A DNA stretch of 7,941 nt from a candidate division CSSED10-310 bacterium (GTDB lineage Bacteria; CSSED10-310; JAFGJC01), in assembly GCA_016929305.1 (NCBI GenBank), contig JAFGJC010000075.1:1-7941 (forward strand), written 5' to 3'. The notes beneath the pieces are model-generated. The model saw only the letters and a list, made by a program, of their open reading frames with translations. It was not told the DNA's origin and ran no database searches. Below are positions 1-6,787 of the stretch, in pieces; within the stretch, counting starts at the first letter, position 1, and each line of letters starts with the position of its first letter. Both the position numbers and the translations under genes were made by a program.

Positions 1-398
1 AAATGAACTTAGAAAACATTGTCTCGTTTCATCCACTTATGCCCTTATCATCGATACCCAAGGTAATTAGTGACTCAGACATCGGAATAGCATTACTGTC
101 AGGAAATGATGAGTATTCCCAACATGCATTGAACGTAAAGCTTTTTGAGTTTCTCTCGATGGGATTACCTTCAATCGCCACGCGAACAAAATCCATTGAG
201 TACTATTTAGATGAAGGTGCCGTAATGCTGTCCGAACCGAATGATCCCAATGATGTTGCAAGGTGTATAAGGGAACTTTATATGGATCCGATGAAAAGAA
301 ACGAATTAATCAAAAAAGGCTTAGACTTTATCAATAAAAATAATTCAGAAACAGAAATGAATAATTATTTAAGAATCATCGATAAGTTAATGCATTAA
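1..398 (+). CDS. Glycosyltransferase, GT4-like family, C-terminal part (5'-truncated by window edge)
   Basis: This is the C-terminal Rossmann half of a GT-B glycosyltransferase that would transfer a sugar from a nucleotide donor during surface polysaccharide assembly at the cytoplasmic face. The frame is open from the window edge. The first ATG (base 3) is probably internal, because the 131 visible residues hold only the donor-binding half. Visible features are a strand-turn resembling 'V.F...P..SIP' (residues 7-19), the 'SDIGIALL' strand (25-32), and the signature K46-LFEFLSMG-LP56. In that signature E49 corresponds to the conserved donor-contacting glutamate of the Glycos_transf_1 domain. 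The 'DP.DVA..I..L..DP' helix near residues 81-95 is also typical. The substrate cannot be told. The next gene starts 74 bases downstream in the same direction, so it may be in the same operon. Confidence 0.85.
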   Translation, partial: MNLENIVSFHPLMPLSSIPKVISDSDIGIALLSGNDEYSQHALNVKLFEFLSMGLPSIATRTKSIEYYLDEGAVMLSEPNDPNDVARCIRELYMDPMKRNELIKKGLDFINKNNSETEMNNYLRIIDKLMH

Positions 399-461
399 TG
401 TCATGTTAGCGTTATCCCGAATGCGTTTATTAGATTTCAGGCTTCAACTCATCAAATTTTG

Positions 462-467
462 AAAGGA
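462..467 (+). promoter_or_regulatory. Shine-Dalgarno site of the aminotransferase gene
   Basis: AAAGGA lies five bases before the ATG at 473. It supports that start, which also gives the expected family N-terminus (MEFIDL). Confidence 0.7.
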
Positions 468-472
468 TAAAT

Positions 473-1597
473 ATGGAATTTATTGATCTCGCTGCGCAAC
501 AGAAAAGAATTATTGAGAAGATAGAATCAAACATCAAGAGTGTTTTGAATCATGGCAAATTTATCATGGGGCCGGAAATTCAAAATTTAGAAGAAAATCT
601 TGCAAAGTACGTGGGTGCAAGGCATGCGATTAGCTGCGCATCAGGCACTGACGCTCTTTTAATGGCTCTTATGGCTTATAATATACGTCCCGGCGATGCG
701 GTTTTTACTACCCCTTTTACCTTTATCGCTACCGCTGAAGTCATTACCCTTCTGGGGGCTACACCTGTATTTGTGGACGTCGATCCAGAAACGTTCAATA
801 TCGATCCGAAAAAACTGGAAAACTCCATCGTAAGACAAAAAAATTCAGGTACTGCACTAAATCCCAAGGCAGTTATTCCCGTTGACCTTTTTGGCCTGTT
901 AGCTGATTATGAATCAATTGAATCCATTGCTCATGAACATGATCTCTTAATAATTGAAGATGGGGCACAATCATTTGGTGCCGAGTACAAAGGCAAAAAA
1001 TCATGCTCATTCGGAAGTGTCGCATGCACCTCTTTCTTTCCTGCAAAACCTCTGGGCTGTTACGGAGATGGCGGCATGTGCTTTACAAATGACAACTCCA
1101 TAGCTGAAATCTTGAGATCAGTCCGTGTACACGGACAGGGAAATCATAAGTATGAAAATATTCGCATTGGAGTGAATGGACGCCTTGACACCCTCCAGGC
1201 CGCAATTCTTAATGCCAAGTTTGATATTTTTCCGGATGAAATAGAACGCCGTCAAAAAGTCGCCAAACGGTATTCAGATCTCCTCTCCACGTCTCCCGCG
1301 TTCAAAGTTCCACATATTCCGGAGGGGTACAAAAGCGCGTGGGCCCAATATTCTGTACTGGCGGCCAATGAAAAGCAGCGAAGCATATTGCAGGAAAGAT
1401 TACAAAAGGCCAATATCCCCACAGCGATATATTATCCTAAACCTCTGCACCTCCAAAAAGCCTTTGCTGATTTAGGCTACAAAAAGGGGGATTTCCCTGT
1501 GAGTGAAGATGTCGCCAGTCGAATTTTCAGCCTTCCCATGCATCCCTATTTAACATTGGAAGATCAAGAGACAATTGCAGCGGTTTTAAATCAATGA
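473..1597 (+). CDS. wbpE: DegT/DnrJ/EryC1/StrS aminotransferase, WbpE-like (UDP-2-acetamido-2-deoxy-3-oxo-glucuronate aminotransferase)
   Basis: This is a PLP-dependent sugar aminotransferase of 374 residues, a normal length for the family. It would transfer an amino group, usually from glutamate, to the 3-keto group of UDP-3-oxo-GlcNAcA. Visible motifs are N-terminal 'MEFIDLAAQQ' with 'HGKFIMGPEI' as in WbpE/WlbC proteins, 'SCASGTDALL' (phosphate-binding turn), 'FTTPFTFIATAE', 'EDGAQSFGAEY' with D163 and Q166 that contact PLP, and 'FFPAKPLGCYGDGG' with K192 as the Schiff-base lysine. It also has 'RVHGQGNHKYENIRIGVNGRLD' split across the strand that normally binds substrate. Catalytic residues appear intact. 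The next gene, 29 bases downstream, is a dehydrogenase/acetyltransferase fusion matching the flanking steps, which favours WbpE over other StrS-family roles. An alternative 3- or 4-aminosugar substrate cannot be excluded. Confidence 0.88.
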   Translation: MEFIDLAAQQKRIIEKIESNIKSVLNHGKFIMGPEIQNLEENLAKYVGARHAISCASGTDALLMALMAYNIRPGDAVFTTPFTFIATAEVITLLGATPVFVDVDPETFNIDPKKLENSIVRQKNSGTALNPKAVIPVDLFGLLADYESIESIAHEHDLLIIEDGAQSFGAEYKGKKSCSFGSVACTSFFPAKPLGCYGDGGMCFTNDNSIAEILRSVRVHGQGNHKYENIRIGVNGRLDTLQAAILNAKFDIFPDEIERRQKVAKRYSDLLSTSPAFKVPHIPEGYKSAWAQYSVLAANEKQRSILQERLQKANIPTAIYYPKPLHLQKAFADLGYKKGDFPVSEDVASRIFSLPMHPYLTLEDQETIAAVLNQ

Positions 1598-1615
1598 ATC
1601 AAGAATCCTTACGAT

Positions 1616-1621
1616 AGAGGT
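1616..1621 (+). promoter_or_regulatory. Shine-Dalgarno site of the dehydrogenase/acetyltransferase fusion gene
   Basis: AGAGGT lies five bases before the ATG at 1627 and fixes that start. The resulting protein reaches its GAGYWG dinucleotide motif at residue 11, as expected. Confidence 0.65.
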
Positions 1622-1626
1622 CTTAT

Positions 1627-3300
1627 ATGGGAAAAAACGCAAATATCGCAGTTATCGGCGCAGGATATTGGGGAAAAAATTTAATAAGAAATTATGCCGG
1701 CCTCGACGCTCTGAAAATTATCTGTGACAAAAATGAAATCGTAATCGAAAATTTCAAAAAGCAATATCCAAATACAGAAATATGTTTTGCAGTCAATAAT
1801 GTACTGTCCCGCAATGATATTCAGGGAGTGGTAATTGCAACGCCTGCCGAAACGCATTTCAGCATCGCACGCGAGGCGCTTCTCTCAGATAAACATATAT
1901 ATGTGGAAAAGCCTCTTGTCCTGCATGAAAATGAGGCAACCGAACTCATTCAAATTGCGGAGGAACGAAATCGTATCATTATGGTAGGTCATCTTATGCA
2001 ATATCATCCGGTTTTCATGCGATTGAAAAGTCTTGTTGAAAATGGTGAACTTGGCCGCATCAATTATATTTATTCTCACCGTCTCAATCTGGGAAAGATC
2101 CGACGTGAGGAAAATGCCCTGTGGTCGTTTGCACCGCATGACATTTCCATGATCTTGGCCTTGGCGGGTGACATGCCCGAAAGTGTACAGTGCACGGGTG
2201 GGAACTACTTGCATAAAAAAATAGCCGATGTGACAACTACGCATATGGAATTCCCATCAGGCCTAAGAGCCCATATTTTTGTTTCATGGCTCCATCCTTT
2301 TAAAGAACAGAAAATGGTTTTGGTGGGCGATCGAAAAATGGCTGTATTTGATGATACCAAACCCTGGAAAGAGAAGCTTCTCTTATATCAGCATGAAATC
2401 AAGTGGCAGACCAATATTCCTGTGCCTTCAAAGGCGGACGCGGAAAAAACCGACGACATACCGGAGAGAGAACCTCTGCGTCTCGAGTGCGAAACATTCC
2501 TCGATTGTATCACAAACGGGACCAGACCCGTCACAGACGGGAATGAAGGGTTACGTGTGCTGAAGATCCTCAACGCGAGTCAGAGATCTCTCAATCATGA
2601 AGGCATCAAGATTCAAGTAAATGAAAGCGGCTTATCTTTGGATACTACTCCTCAAAAACCTGAGATGACATCAAAGCAGATGTATGACAGTAGAAATGTG
2701 TTTATTCATCCGTCAGCCGTTGTAGATGACGAGGTATCAATCGGCGCTCACACTAAAATCTGGCATTTTTCCCATATTCTTTCCGGTTCAAAGATAGGTG
2801 AAAATTGTAATATTGGACAAAACGTTGTCATTGGACCCGATGTCAGCGTAGGCAACAAATGTAAAATCCAGAATAATGTGAGTCTTTACAAAGGCGTCAC
2901 TCTCGAGGATGAGGTATTTTGCGGACCTTCGATGGTCTTCACAAACGTTTTTAACCCAAGGGCTGCAATTCGGCGAATGGATGAGATTAAGCACACTCTA
3001 GTCAAAAAAGGCGCAACCATAGGCGCGAACGCGACCATTATCTGCGGAGTCACAATCGGGCAATGCGCTTTCGTTGGCGCCGGCGCCGTCGTTACAAAAG
3101 ATATAAAGGACCACGCCCTTGTAACAGGCAACCCTGCCCGACAAGTTGCCTGGATGTGCGAATGTGGGAATAAACTGGATAATAAAAACACCTGCAAGGT
3201 ATGTGGAAAGCAGTACCCAAAATTAAAAAAGATGACTTTGGCAAAAGGCCACCAATCGTCATACCGTCAAAAGCCGGTATCCAGGAGAGATTTAACGTAA
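1627..3300 (+). CDS. wbpB-wbpD: Bifunctional Gfo/Idh/MocA UDP-GlcNAcA 3-dehydrogenase / hexapeptide N-acetyltransferase (WbpB-WbpD fusion)
   Basis: This 557-residue cytosolic protein joins two enzymes that are separate in the Pseudomonas Wbp pathway. The N-terminal part (about 1-335) is a Gfo/Idh/MocA oxidoreductase with G11-A-G-Y-W-G16 for NAD(H), E94-K95-P96, and 'FAPHDIS' with H171 as the likely catalytic histidine. It would oxidise C3 of UDP-GlcNAcA. After a linker (about 335-357) comes a left-handed beta-helix acyltransferase (about 358-507), with hexapeptide turns such as '[14 protein letters not shown]' and the family motif 'IWHFSHI'. It would acetylate the 3-amine made by the upstream aminotransferase. 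A short cysteine-rich tail (C511, C513, C523, C526) looks like a zinc ribbon, as in many WbpD-like proteins. The last ~15 codons come from a palindromic repeat (see the repeat at 3256) and are probably not an original part of the enzyme. No frameshift is seen at the domain junction. Confidence 0.87.
   Translation: MGKNANIAVIGAGYWGKNLIRNYAGLDALKIICDKNEIVIENFKKQYPNTEICFAVNNVLSRNDIQGVVIATPAETHFSIAREALLSDKHIYVEKPLVLHENEATELIQIAEERNRIIMVGHLMQYHPVFMRLKSLVENGELGRINYIYSHRLNLGKIRREENALWSFAPHDISMILALAGDMPESVQCTGGNYLHKKIADVTTTHMEFPSGLRAHIFVSWLHPFKEQKMVLVGDRKMAVFDDTKPWKEKLLLYQHEIKWQTNIPVPSKADAEKTDDIPEREPLRLECETFLDCITNGTRPVTDGNEGLRVLKILNASQRSLNHEGIKIQVNESGLSLDTTPQKPEMTSKQMYDSRNVFIHPSAVVDDEVSIGAHTKIWHFSHILSGSKIGENCNIGQNVVIGPDVSVGNKCKIQNNVSLYKGVTLEDEVFCGPSMVFTNVFNPRAAIRRMDEIKHTLVKKGATIGANATIICGVTIGQCAFVGAGAVVTKDIKDHALVTGNPARQVAWMCECGNKLDNKNTCKVCGKQYPKLKKMTLAKGHQSSYRQKPVSRRDLT
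3256..3286 (+). repeat. Palindromic interspersed repeat (REP-like), overlapping the 3' end of the fusion gene
   Basis: Arms ATACCGTC (3261-3268) and GCCGGTAT (3273-3280) pair around an AAAA loop with one mismatch, flanked by TCGTC and CCAGG. This layout (GTCAT-arm-AAAA-arm-CCAG) is the widespread bacterial repeat whose reverse-strand translation reads like 'WIPAFxGMT'; here the reverse strand gives '[10 protein letters not shown]'. It is read through in frame, so residues from about Q543 to T557 of the fusion protein are repeat-derived. Family membership rests on memory of the pattern and no search was made. Confidence 0.7.
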
Positions 3301-3369
3301 ACATACTTTTTCCATAGCACTTTACCTGACACCCTAATCCTGATTCCCAAACCTCCCCAACCCTGTACC

Positions 3370-4986
3370 ATGATTGGCGTCGTCTCTAAAACACACGAAA
3401 CTGAAGTCATCACAGAATTCTTCGAGCTCTTCAAAACACCATGGGAATTCTATGATCCAGCTCATAAATATGATGTGATAATTGCGGCGGGAACAGCGCC
3501 TCCTGAGACGGATGCCACATTGATATTGATCTACTCATCAGAAAAATTACCCTGCGATGACTGTGGCATTTTAAAGCCAAACTCTTCCGATACAAACACC
3601 CTTGCACTCTGGGGCAACATAAAATTCCCGATCTACGGAAAATCGATCGCCTTTAAAAATCATTACGGTGGCAATTTATTATCTAACAACAGCGGACAGG
3701 TGCTGGGATACGAAAAAAAAAACGGCCATCAGCGTATATTAAGGTTCGGCTACGATCTCTTCGAGGAAGTATATTTTCTGCTTACAAAAGGACAGCCACC
3801 CGAATATGCCCTGTTTCCAACGCTTGATTATCAGATTGACATACTTCGCAGCCTTATTACAGAATCAGGGATCCGGCTGCTCGAAATTCCGCCCAGCCCG
3901 GCAGGGTATAAATTCATTGCCTGCATGACCCACGATATCGACTTCATCAGAATTCGGGATCATAAATTTGATCATACTATGTGGGGGTTTCTTTATCGCG
4001 CGACCGTCGGCACCTTAATTGACGTACTCAGGAGTAAACGAAACTGGAAGGACCTGTATCTAAACTGGAAGGCGGTTGCAACCCTCCCTCTTGTCCATCT
4101 TGGTCTCTCCCCTGATTTTTGGTTTAAGTTTGAACGCTATGCAGAACTTGAGAAGAACGTCAATGCGCGCTCGACTTTTTTTTTCATACCATTCAAAAAC
4201 AGGGTGGGGAATAAAGTTGGTGGCGCCAATGCAAAACGAAGAGCATCCAAGTACGATGTCCTCGACATTCAGGAAGTAGTAAGAAATTTGCTGAATAGCG
4301 GCTTTGACGTCGGTGTCCACGGCATTGATGCATGGCATGATATTTTATCCGCATGCGAGGAAAAGAAGAGAATAACCGATGTGAGCAAAAAGACCGATGT
4401 AGGCATTCGGATGCACTGGCTGTACTTTAATGAAAACACCTTTAGGATGCTTGATGAAGCGGGTTTTTCCTATGATAGTACATTCGGCTATAATGATACA
4501 GTGGGTTTCCGCGCGGGAACATTGCAGGCATTTAAACCAATCAGCGTAAAACAAATTCACGAGCTTCCCCTGCACATCCAGGATACGGCATTATTCAATC
4601 CTAAACACATGTCGTTGACTAAGGCTGATGCCTGGCAACTATGTGAATATTTAATTAAGAAAGCTGCTTCACACGGTGGAGCATTAACTGTCTTGTGGCA
4701 TGACAGAAGTTTATCGCCTGAAAGGCTGTATGAAGATTTTTATATCAAATTGCTTCATGAAATAAAATCGCAACAGGCGTGGTTTGCAACGGCACAGGAT
4801 GCTGTGGATTGGTTCCGTATGAGGAGGTCTGCCGAATTCCTGCCCAATGGAGACGTTAAATTTTCATATCAGCCGGAAAAAGGTTCCAACCTGCCAAAAT
4901 TGATACTCCGCACTTACAACACGGCGTCACCGGCCGCTGACAACGACAGTGCGACACCCGCGCCATTTACCGACACCTCAATCTAA
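3370..4986 (+). CDS. Polysaccharide deacetylase-like protein (NodB-type fold, THDID variant)
   Basis: This 538-residue protein has a roughly 180-residue N-terminal region without recognised motifs, starting 'MIGVVSK' and containing 'EFFELFKTPWEF'. It is followed by a deacetylase-like domain. Candidate active-site motifs are T187-HDID191 (motif 1, with metal/catalytic Asp), G-V-H317-GIDAWH323 (in place of the classical HxxxH; spacing is six here), F380-RAG383 (motif 3 arginine) and LWH444D (terminal histidine motif). The likely role is hydrolysis of N- or O-acetyl groups from a polysaccharide or lipid-linked intermediate. The variant motifs mean activity is inferred. There is no signal peptide or clear membrane segment. 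The C-terminal ~22 residues are low-complexity (Ala/Pro/Asp/Thr), and the stop codon lies in the first unit of a 7-base repeat array. No Shine-Dalgarno sequence precedes the ATG. That start is kept because it is the earliest in frame and no other start follows closely. Confidence 0.75.
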   Translation: MIGVVSKTHETEVITEFFELFKTPWEFYDPAHKYDVIIAAGTAPPETDATLILIYSSEKLPCDDCGILKPNSSDTNTLALWGNIKFPIYGKSIAFKNHYGGNLLSNNSGQVLGYEKKNGHQRILRFGYDLFEEVYFLLTKGQPPEYALFPTLDYQIDILRSLITESGIRLLEIPPSPAGYKFIACMTHDIDFIRIRDHKFDHTMWGFLYRATVGTLIDVLRSKRNWKDLYLNWKAVATLPLVHLGLSPDFWFKFERYAELEKNVNARSTFFFIPFKNRVGNKVGGANAKRRASKYDVLDIQEVVRNLLNSGFDVGVHGIDAWHDILSACEEKKRITDVSKKTDVGIRMHWLYFNENTFRMLDEAGFSYDSTFGYNDTVGFRAGTLQAFKPISVKQIHELPLHIQDTALFNPKHMSLTKADAWQLCEYLIKKAASHGGALTVLWHDRSLSPERLYEDFYIKLLHEIKSQQAWFATAQDAVDWFRMRRSAEFLPNGDVKFSYQPEKGSNLPKLILRTYNTASPAADNDSATPAPFTDTSI

Positions 4987-5045
4987 CCGCCAACTGATAA
5001 CTGGAAACTGTAAACTGATAACTGTTAACCGTTTTTATAACTGAT
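4985..5045 (+). repeat. Heptanucleotide tandem repeat array 1 (AACYGNN), upstream of the nucleotidyltransferase pair
   Basis: Seven consecutive 7-base units begin at 4985, 4992, 4999, 5006, 5013, 5020 and 5027. They read AACCGCC, AACTGAT, AACTGGA, AACTGTA, AACTGAT, AACTGTT and AACCGTT. A TTTAT spacer follows, then one more AACTGAT at 5039. AAC and G5 are invariant, position 4 is C or T, and positions 6-7 vary. The TAA stop of the deacetylase gene (4984-4986) overlaps the first unit. Confidence 0.9.
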
Positions 5046-5052
5046 TTTCATT

Positions 5053-5247
5053 ATGAAAAGACTCGGCATCAAAAAAACTGTAACCAGGGTAAATATCAAT
5101 AATCAACCAAGCGATTTCACTTATTGGAATTCGCAACCATACTCCGCAAGACTCGAAGCACTTGAACAGATTCGGCAGGAGTACCATCAATGGAAGTACG
5201 ATGCTGAACAGAGATTTCAGAGAGTTTATTCGATCGTTAAACGATAA
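5053..5247 (+). CDS. Small protein of unknown function, partner of the downstream nucleotidyltransferase
   Basis: This is a 64-residue, basic, charged protein with no signal peptide or membrane segment. The core 'DFTYWNSQPYSARLEALEQI' and 'EYHQWKYDAEQRFQRVYSIVKR' resembles short proteins that, as I recall, often sit directly before small nucleotidyltransferases and are suspected toxin-antitoxin partners. That link is from memory and unverified. The 3' end overlaps the nucleotidyltransferase by 47 bases if the latter starts at 5201, which suggests translational coupling. There is no Shine-Dalgarno sequence before the ATG; the upstream sequence is a 7-base repeat array and a T-rich stretch. The function is unknown, and a polysaccharide role seems unlikely. 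Confidence 0.65.
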   Translation: MKRLGIKKTVTRVNINNQPSDFTYWNSQPYSARLEALEQIRQEYHQWKYDAEQRFQRVYSIVKR

Positions 5248-5638
5248 CCAAGTTCGTTATTTAATTGTTGGCGGCTATGCGGTAGCTTTTCACGGACATC
5301 CTCGCTATACCAAAGACATCGATATCTGGATTGAGATGACTGAAGAAAACGCCGAAAAAGTTATCAAGGCATTGAAGCAATTCGGTTTTGAAGCATTAGG
5401 ATTGATAAAACAAGACTTTCTCATTCCTGATCAAATCATCCAACTAGGGCTCCCGCCAAATCGTATCGACCTTATCAATACTCTTTCCGGCGTTGATTTC
5501 GAAACTTGCTATTATTCACGTGTACAGATCGATATCGATGGAATTGCGGTTAATTTCATCGATCTGGAAAATCTAAAGAAGAACAAAAAGGCAACTGGTC
5601 GATATCAAGACTTGGCAGATCTTGAAAACCTGAAATAG
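5201..5638 (+). CDS. Small nucleotidyltransferase (NTP_transf-like fold), possible toxin-antitoxin component
   Basis: From the ATG at 5201 this is a 145-residue protein starting 'MLNRDFREFIRSLND'. The frame stays open to a TTG at 5162, but that extension (13 residues) lies deeper in the upstream gene and looks non-native. An AGGAG at 5177-5181 is about 19 bases from 5201, too far to be a clear ribosome site. Visible motifs are G24-G25-YAVAFHGHPRY (the GG/GS helix-start motif of the polymerase-beta-like fold), T37-K-D39-I-D41 with the paired metal-binding aspartates, and a C-terminal 'KATGRYQDLADLENL' typical of AbiEii/MNT-like small nucleotidyltransferases. It would transfer a nucleotide to an unknown target such as tRNA or a partner protein. 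The third acidic residue is not certain (candidate D553-region 'NFIDLENL', residues about 117-124). It lies with its small partner between two arrays of the same repeat, suggesting a mobile or acquired cassette in the polysaccharide locus. Confidence 0.75.
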   Translation: MLNRDFREFIRSLNDNQVRYLIVGGYAVAFHGHPRYTKDIDIWIEMTEENAEKVIKALKQFGFEALGLIKQDFLIPDQIIQLGLPPNRIDLINTLSGVDFETCYYSRVQIDIDGIAVNFIDLENLKKNKKATGRYQDLADLENLK

Positions 5639-5716
5639 CCATTATGAAAATGGTCATTGCATTAAAATTGAAATGTTATCCTTGAACCTTGTGATTCGGT
5701 CTTATCACTACCTGCC

Positions 5717-5859
5717 AGCCGATAACTGTAAACTGTACACTGATAACCGGTAACTGTTTTTATCCGTTAACTGGTAACTGACAACTGTCAACCGTCAAAC
5801 GTCAACTGATACCCGTTTTTTATGAACTGCAAACCGTTAACTGTCAACCGTAAACTGAA
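5717..5859 (+). repeat. Heptanucleotide tandem repeat array 2 (AACYGNN), running into the GT2 gene
   Basis: The same consensus, orientation and period as array 1. Units begin at 5717 (degenerate), 5724, 5731, 5738, 5745 and 5752. After an extra TTT, units follow from 5762 in unbroken 7-base phase (5769, 5776, 5783, 5790, 5797, 5804, 5811). The 7-base TTTTATG at 5818 keeps the phase, and units continue at 5825, 5832, 5839, 5846 and 5853. GTTTTTAT recurs as an interruption here (5756-5763 and, with one more T, 5815-5823) and in array 1 (5031-5038). About 35 bases of the array are coding, giving the first residues of the glycosyltransferase. Confidence 0.9.
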
Positions 5860-6739
5860 TTATGTAATTATCACCCCCGCCCGCAACGAAGAGGACAACA
5901 TTGAGAGGGTTATCGAATCGATGATTTCCCAGACCGTGCTGCCCGACAAATGGGTCATCGTCAGCGATGGTTCGACGGACAGAACCGATGACATCGTAAG
6001 AGAGTATCTCAAGAATTACCCCTGGATTGAACTTGTGCGGATGCCGGAACATACCGAGCGTAATTTCTCGGCCAAGGTAAACGCCTTCAATGAAGGATAT
6101 GCAAAAATTAAAGGCTTGAATTATGACGTCATCGGCAACCTTGACGCGGATATTTCTTTTGGTTCCGATTACTTTGAATTTCTTCTCACAAAATTTTGTG
6201 ACGATCTGACGATTGGTTGCGCCGGTACCCCCTTCGTCGAAGATGGCAAGCATTACGACTACCGGTATACCAATATAGAGCATGTTTCGGGCGCTTGTCA
6301 GTTATTCAGAAAGGAATGTTTCGAAGACATCGGGGGTTACATCCCTATAAATGGAGGCGGCATTGATTGGGTGGCCGTCACGACTGCCCGGATGAAAGGG
6401 TGGAAGACAAGAACATTTACAGAAAAAACCTGTCTTCATCACCGGAAAATGGGAACCGGTAATATCTCTCCAATAATGACCTGGTTCAAGACTGGTAAGA
6501 GAGATTATTTCCTGGGTAATCATCCTTTCTGGGAAATATTCAGAACTCTCTATCAAATGACGAAAAAGCCTTATATCTTCGGTGGAATTCTTTTGTTAAC
6601 TGGATATGCCTGGAACTGCTTGTGCAGAATGGAAAGGCCCATATCAAAAGACCTTTTAAAATTCATTAGAAATGAGCAGATGGAGAGATTAAAAAAAACC
6701 TTTCTATATTTAGTAATGAATAAAAAAAATTCTGACTAA
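5822..6739 (+). CDS. Glycosyltransferase family 2
   Basis: A 305-residue GT-A glycosyltransferase, probably inverting, acting at the inner face of the cytoplasmic membrane on a lipid-linked sugar chain. The catalytic domain begins at 'YVIITPARNEEDNIERVI' (from Y14). It has D49-GSTD53 for the nucleotide, D108-A-D110 as the metal-binding DxD, and 'GGGIDWVAVTTARMKGW' near the acceptor/ED-like region, with D and E-type acids for the base. A hydrophobic stretch at about 250-268 ('PYIFGGILLLTGYAW') may anchor it to the membrane. The donor and acceptor cannot be told. Residues 1-13 (MNCKPLTVNRKLN) are encoded by 7-base repeat units, and the ATG has no Shine-Dalgarno sequence. It is the only ATG in frame before the domain. 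CTG at 5855 (residue 12), right before the domain, could mark an ancestral or alternative start. The next gene begins 48 bases downstream. Confidence 0.87.
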   Translation: MNCKPLTVNRKLNYVIITPARNEEDNIERVIESMISQTVLPDKWVIVSDGSTDRTDDIVREYLKNYPWIELVRMPEHTERNFSAKVNAFNEGYAKIKGLNYDVIGNLDADISFGSDYFEFLLTKFCDDLTIGCAGTPFVEDGKHYDYRYTNIEHVSGACQLFRKECFEDIGGYIPINGGGIDWVAVTTARMKGWKTRTFTEKTCLHHRKMGTGNISPIMTWFKTGKRDYFLGNHPFWEIFRTLYQMTKKPYIFGGILLLTGYAWNCLCRMERPISKDLLKFIRNEQMERLKKTFLYLVMNKKNSD

Positions 6740-6773
6740 ATATTGGGAAATCCATAATTCTCAAAGGCAGAAA

Positions 6774-6779
6774 GGGGGA
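6774..6779 (+). promoter_or_regulatory. Shine-Dalgarno site of the FemAB/GNAT-like gene
   Basis: GGGGGA (within AAAGGGGGAAGTG) lies eight bases before the ATG at 6788. It is the strongest ribosome site in the window and fixes that start. Confidence 0.7.
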
Positions 6780-6787
6780 AGTGATAT

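Noticed and set aside
387..398. 12-base palindrome TTAATGCATTAA at the end of the first glycosyltransferase gene
   Set aside because: It is AT-rich, overlaps the coding end and stop, and occurs once; likely chance.
1885..2244. Reverse-strand open frame of 119 codons inside the dehydrogenase gene
   Set aside because: It lies wholly opposite the well-supported Gfo/Idh/MocA domain and shows no recognisable motif.
3092..3304. Reverse-strand open frame of 70 codons containing [10 protein letters not shown]
   Set aside because: It is the antisense shadow of the palindromic repeat and of the acetyltransferase domain; the coding signal is on the + strand.
5162..5200. TTG start at 5162 for the nucleotidyltransferase
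   Set aside because: It adds residues read out of frame from the upstream gene with no family likeness; the ATG at 5201 gives the expected N-terminus.
5639..5653. Hairpin CCATT-loop-AATGG after the nucleotidyltransferase gene
   Set aside because: A five-pair, AT-rich stem with no T-run after it is too weak to call a terminator.
4985..5859. Repeat arrays as a CRISPR array
   Set aside because: The period is 7 bases with no unique spacers of 25-40 bases and no cas genes; this is a tandem heptamer.
5837..6283. Reverse-strand open frame of 148 codons opposite the GT2 gene
   Set aside because: The + strand carries the DGSTD and DxD motifs here, so the reverse frame is a shadow.
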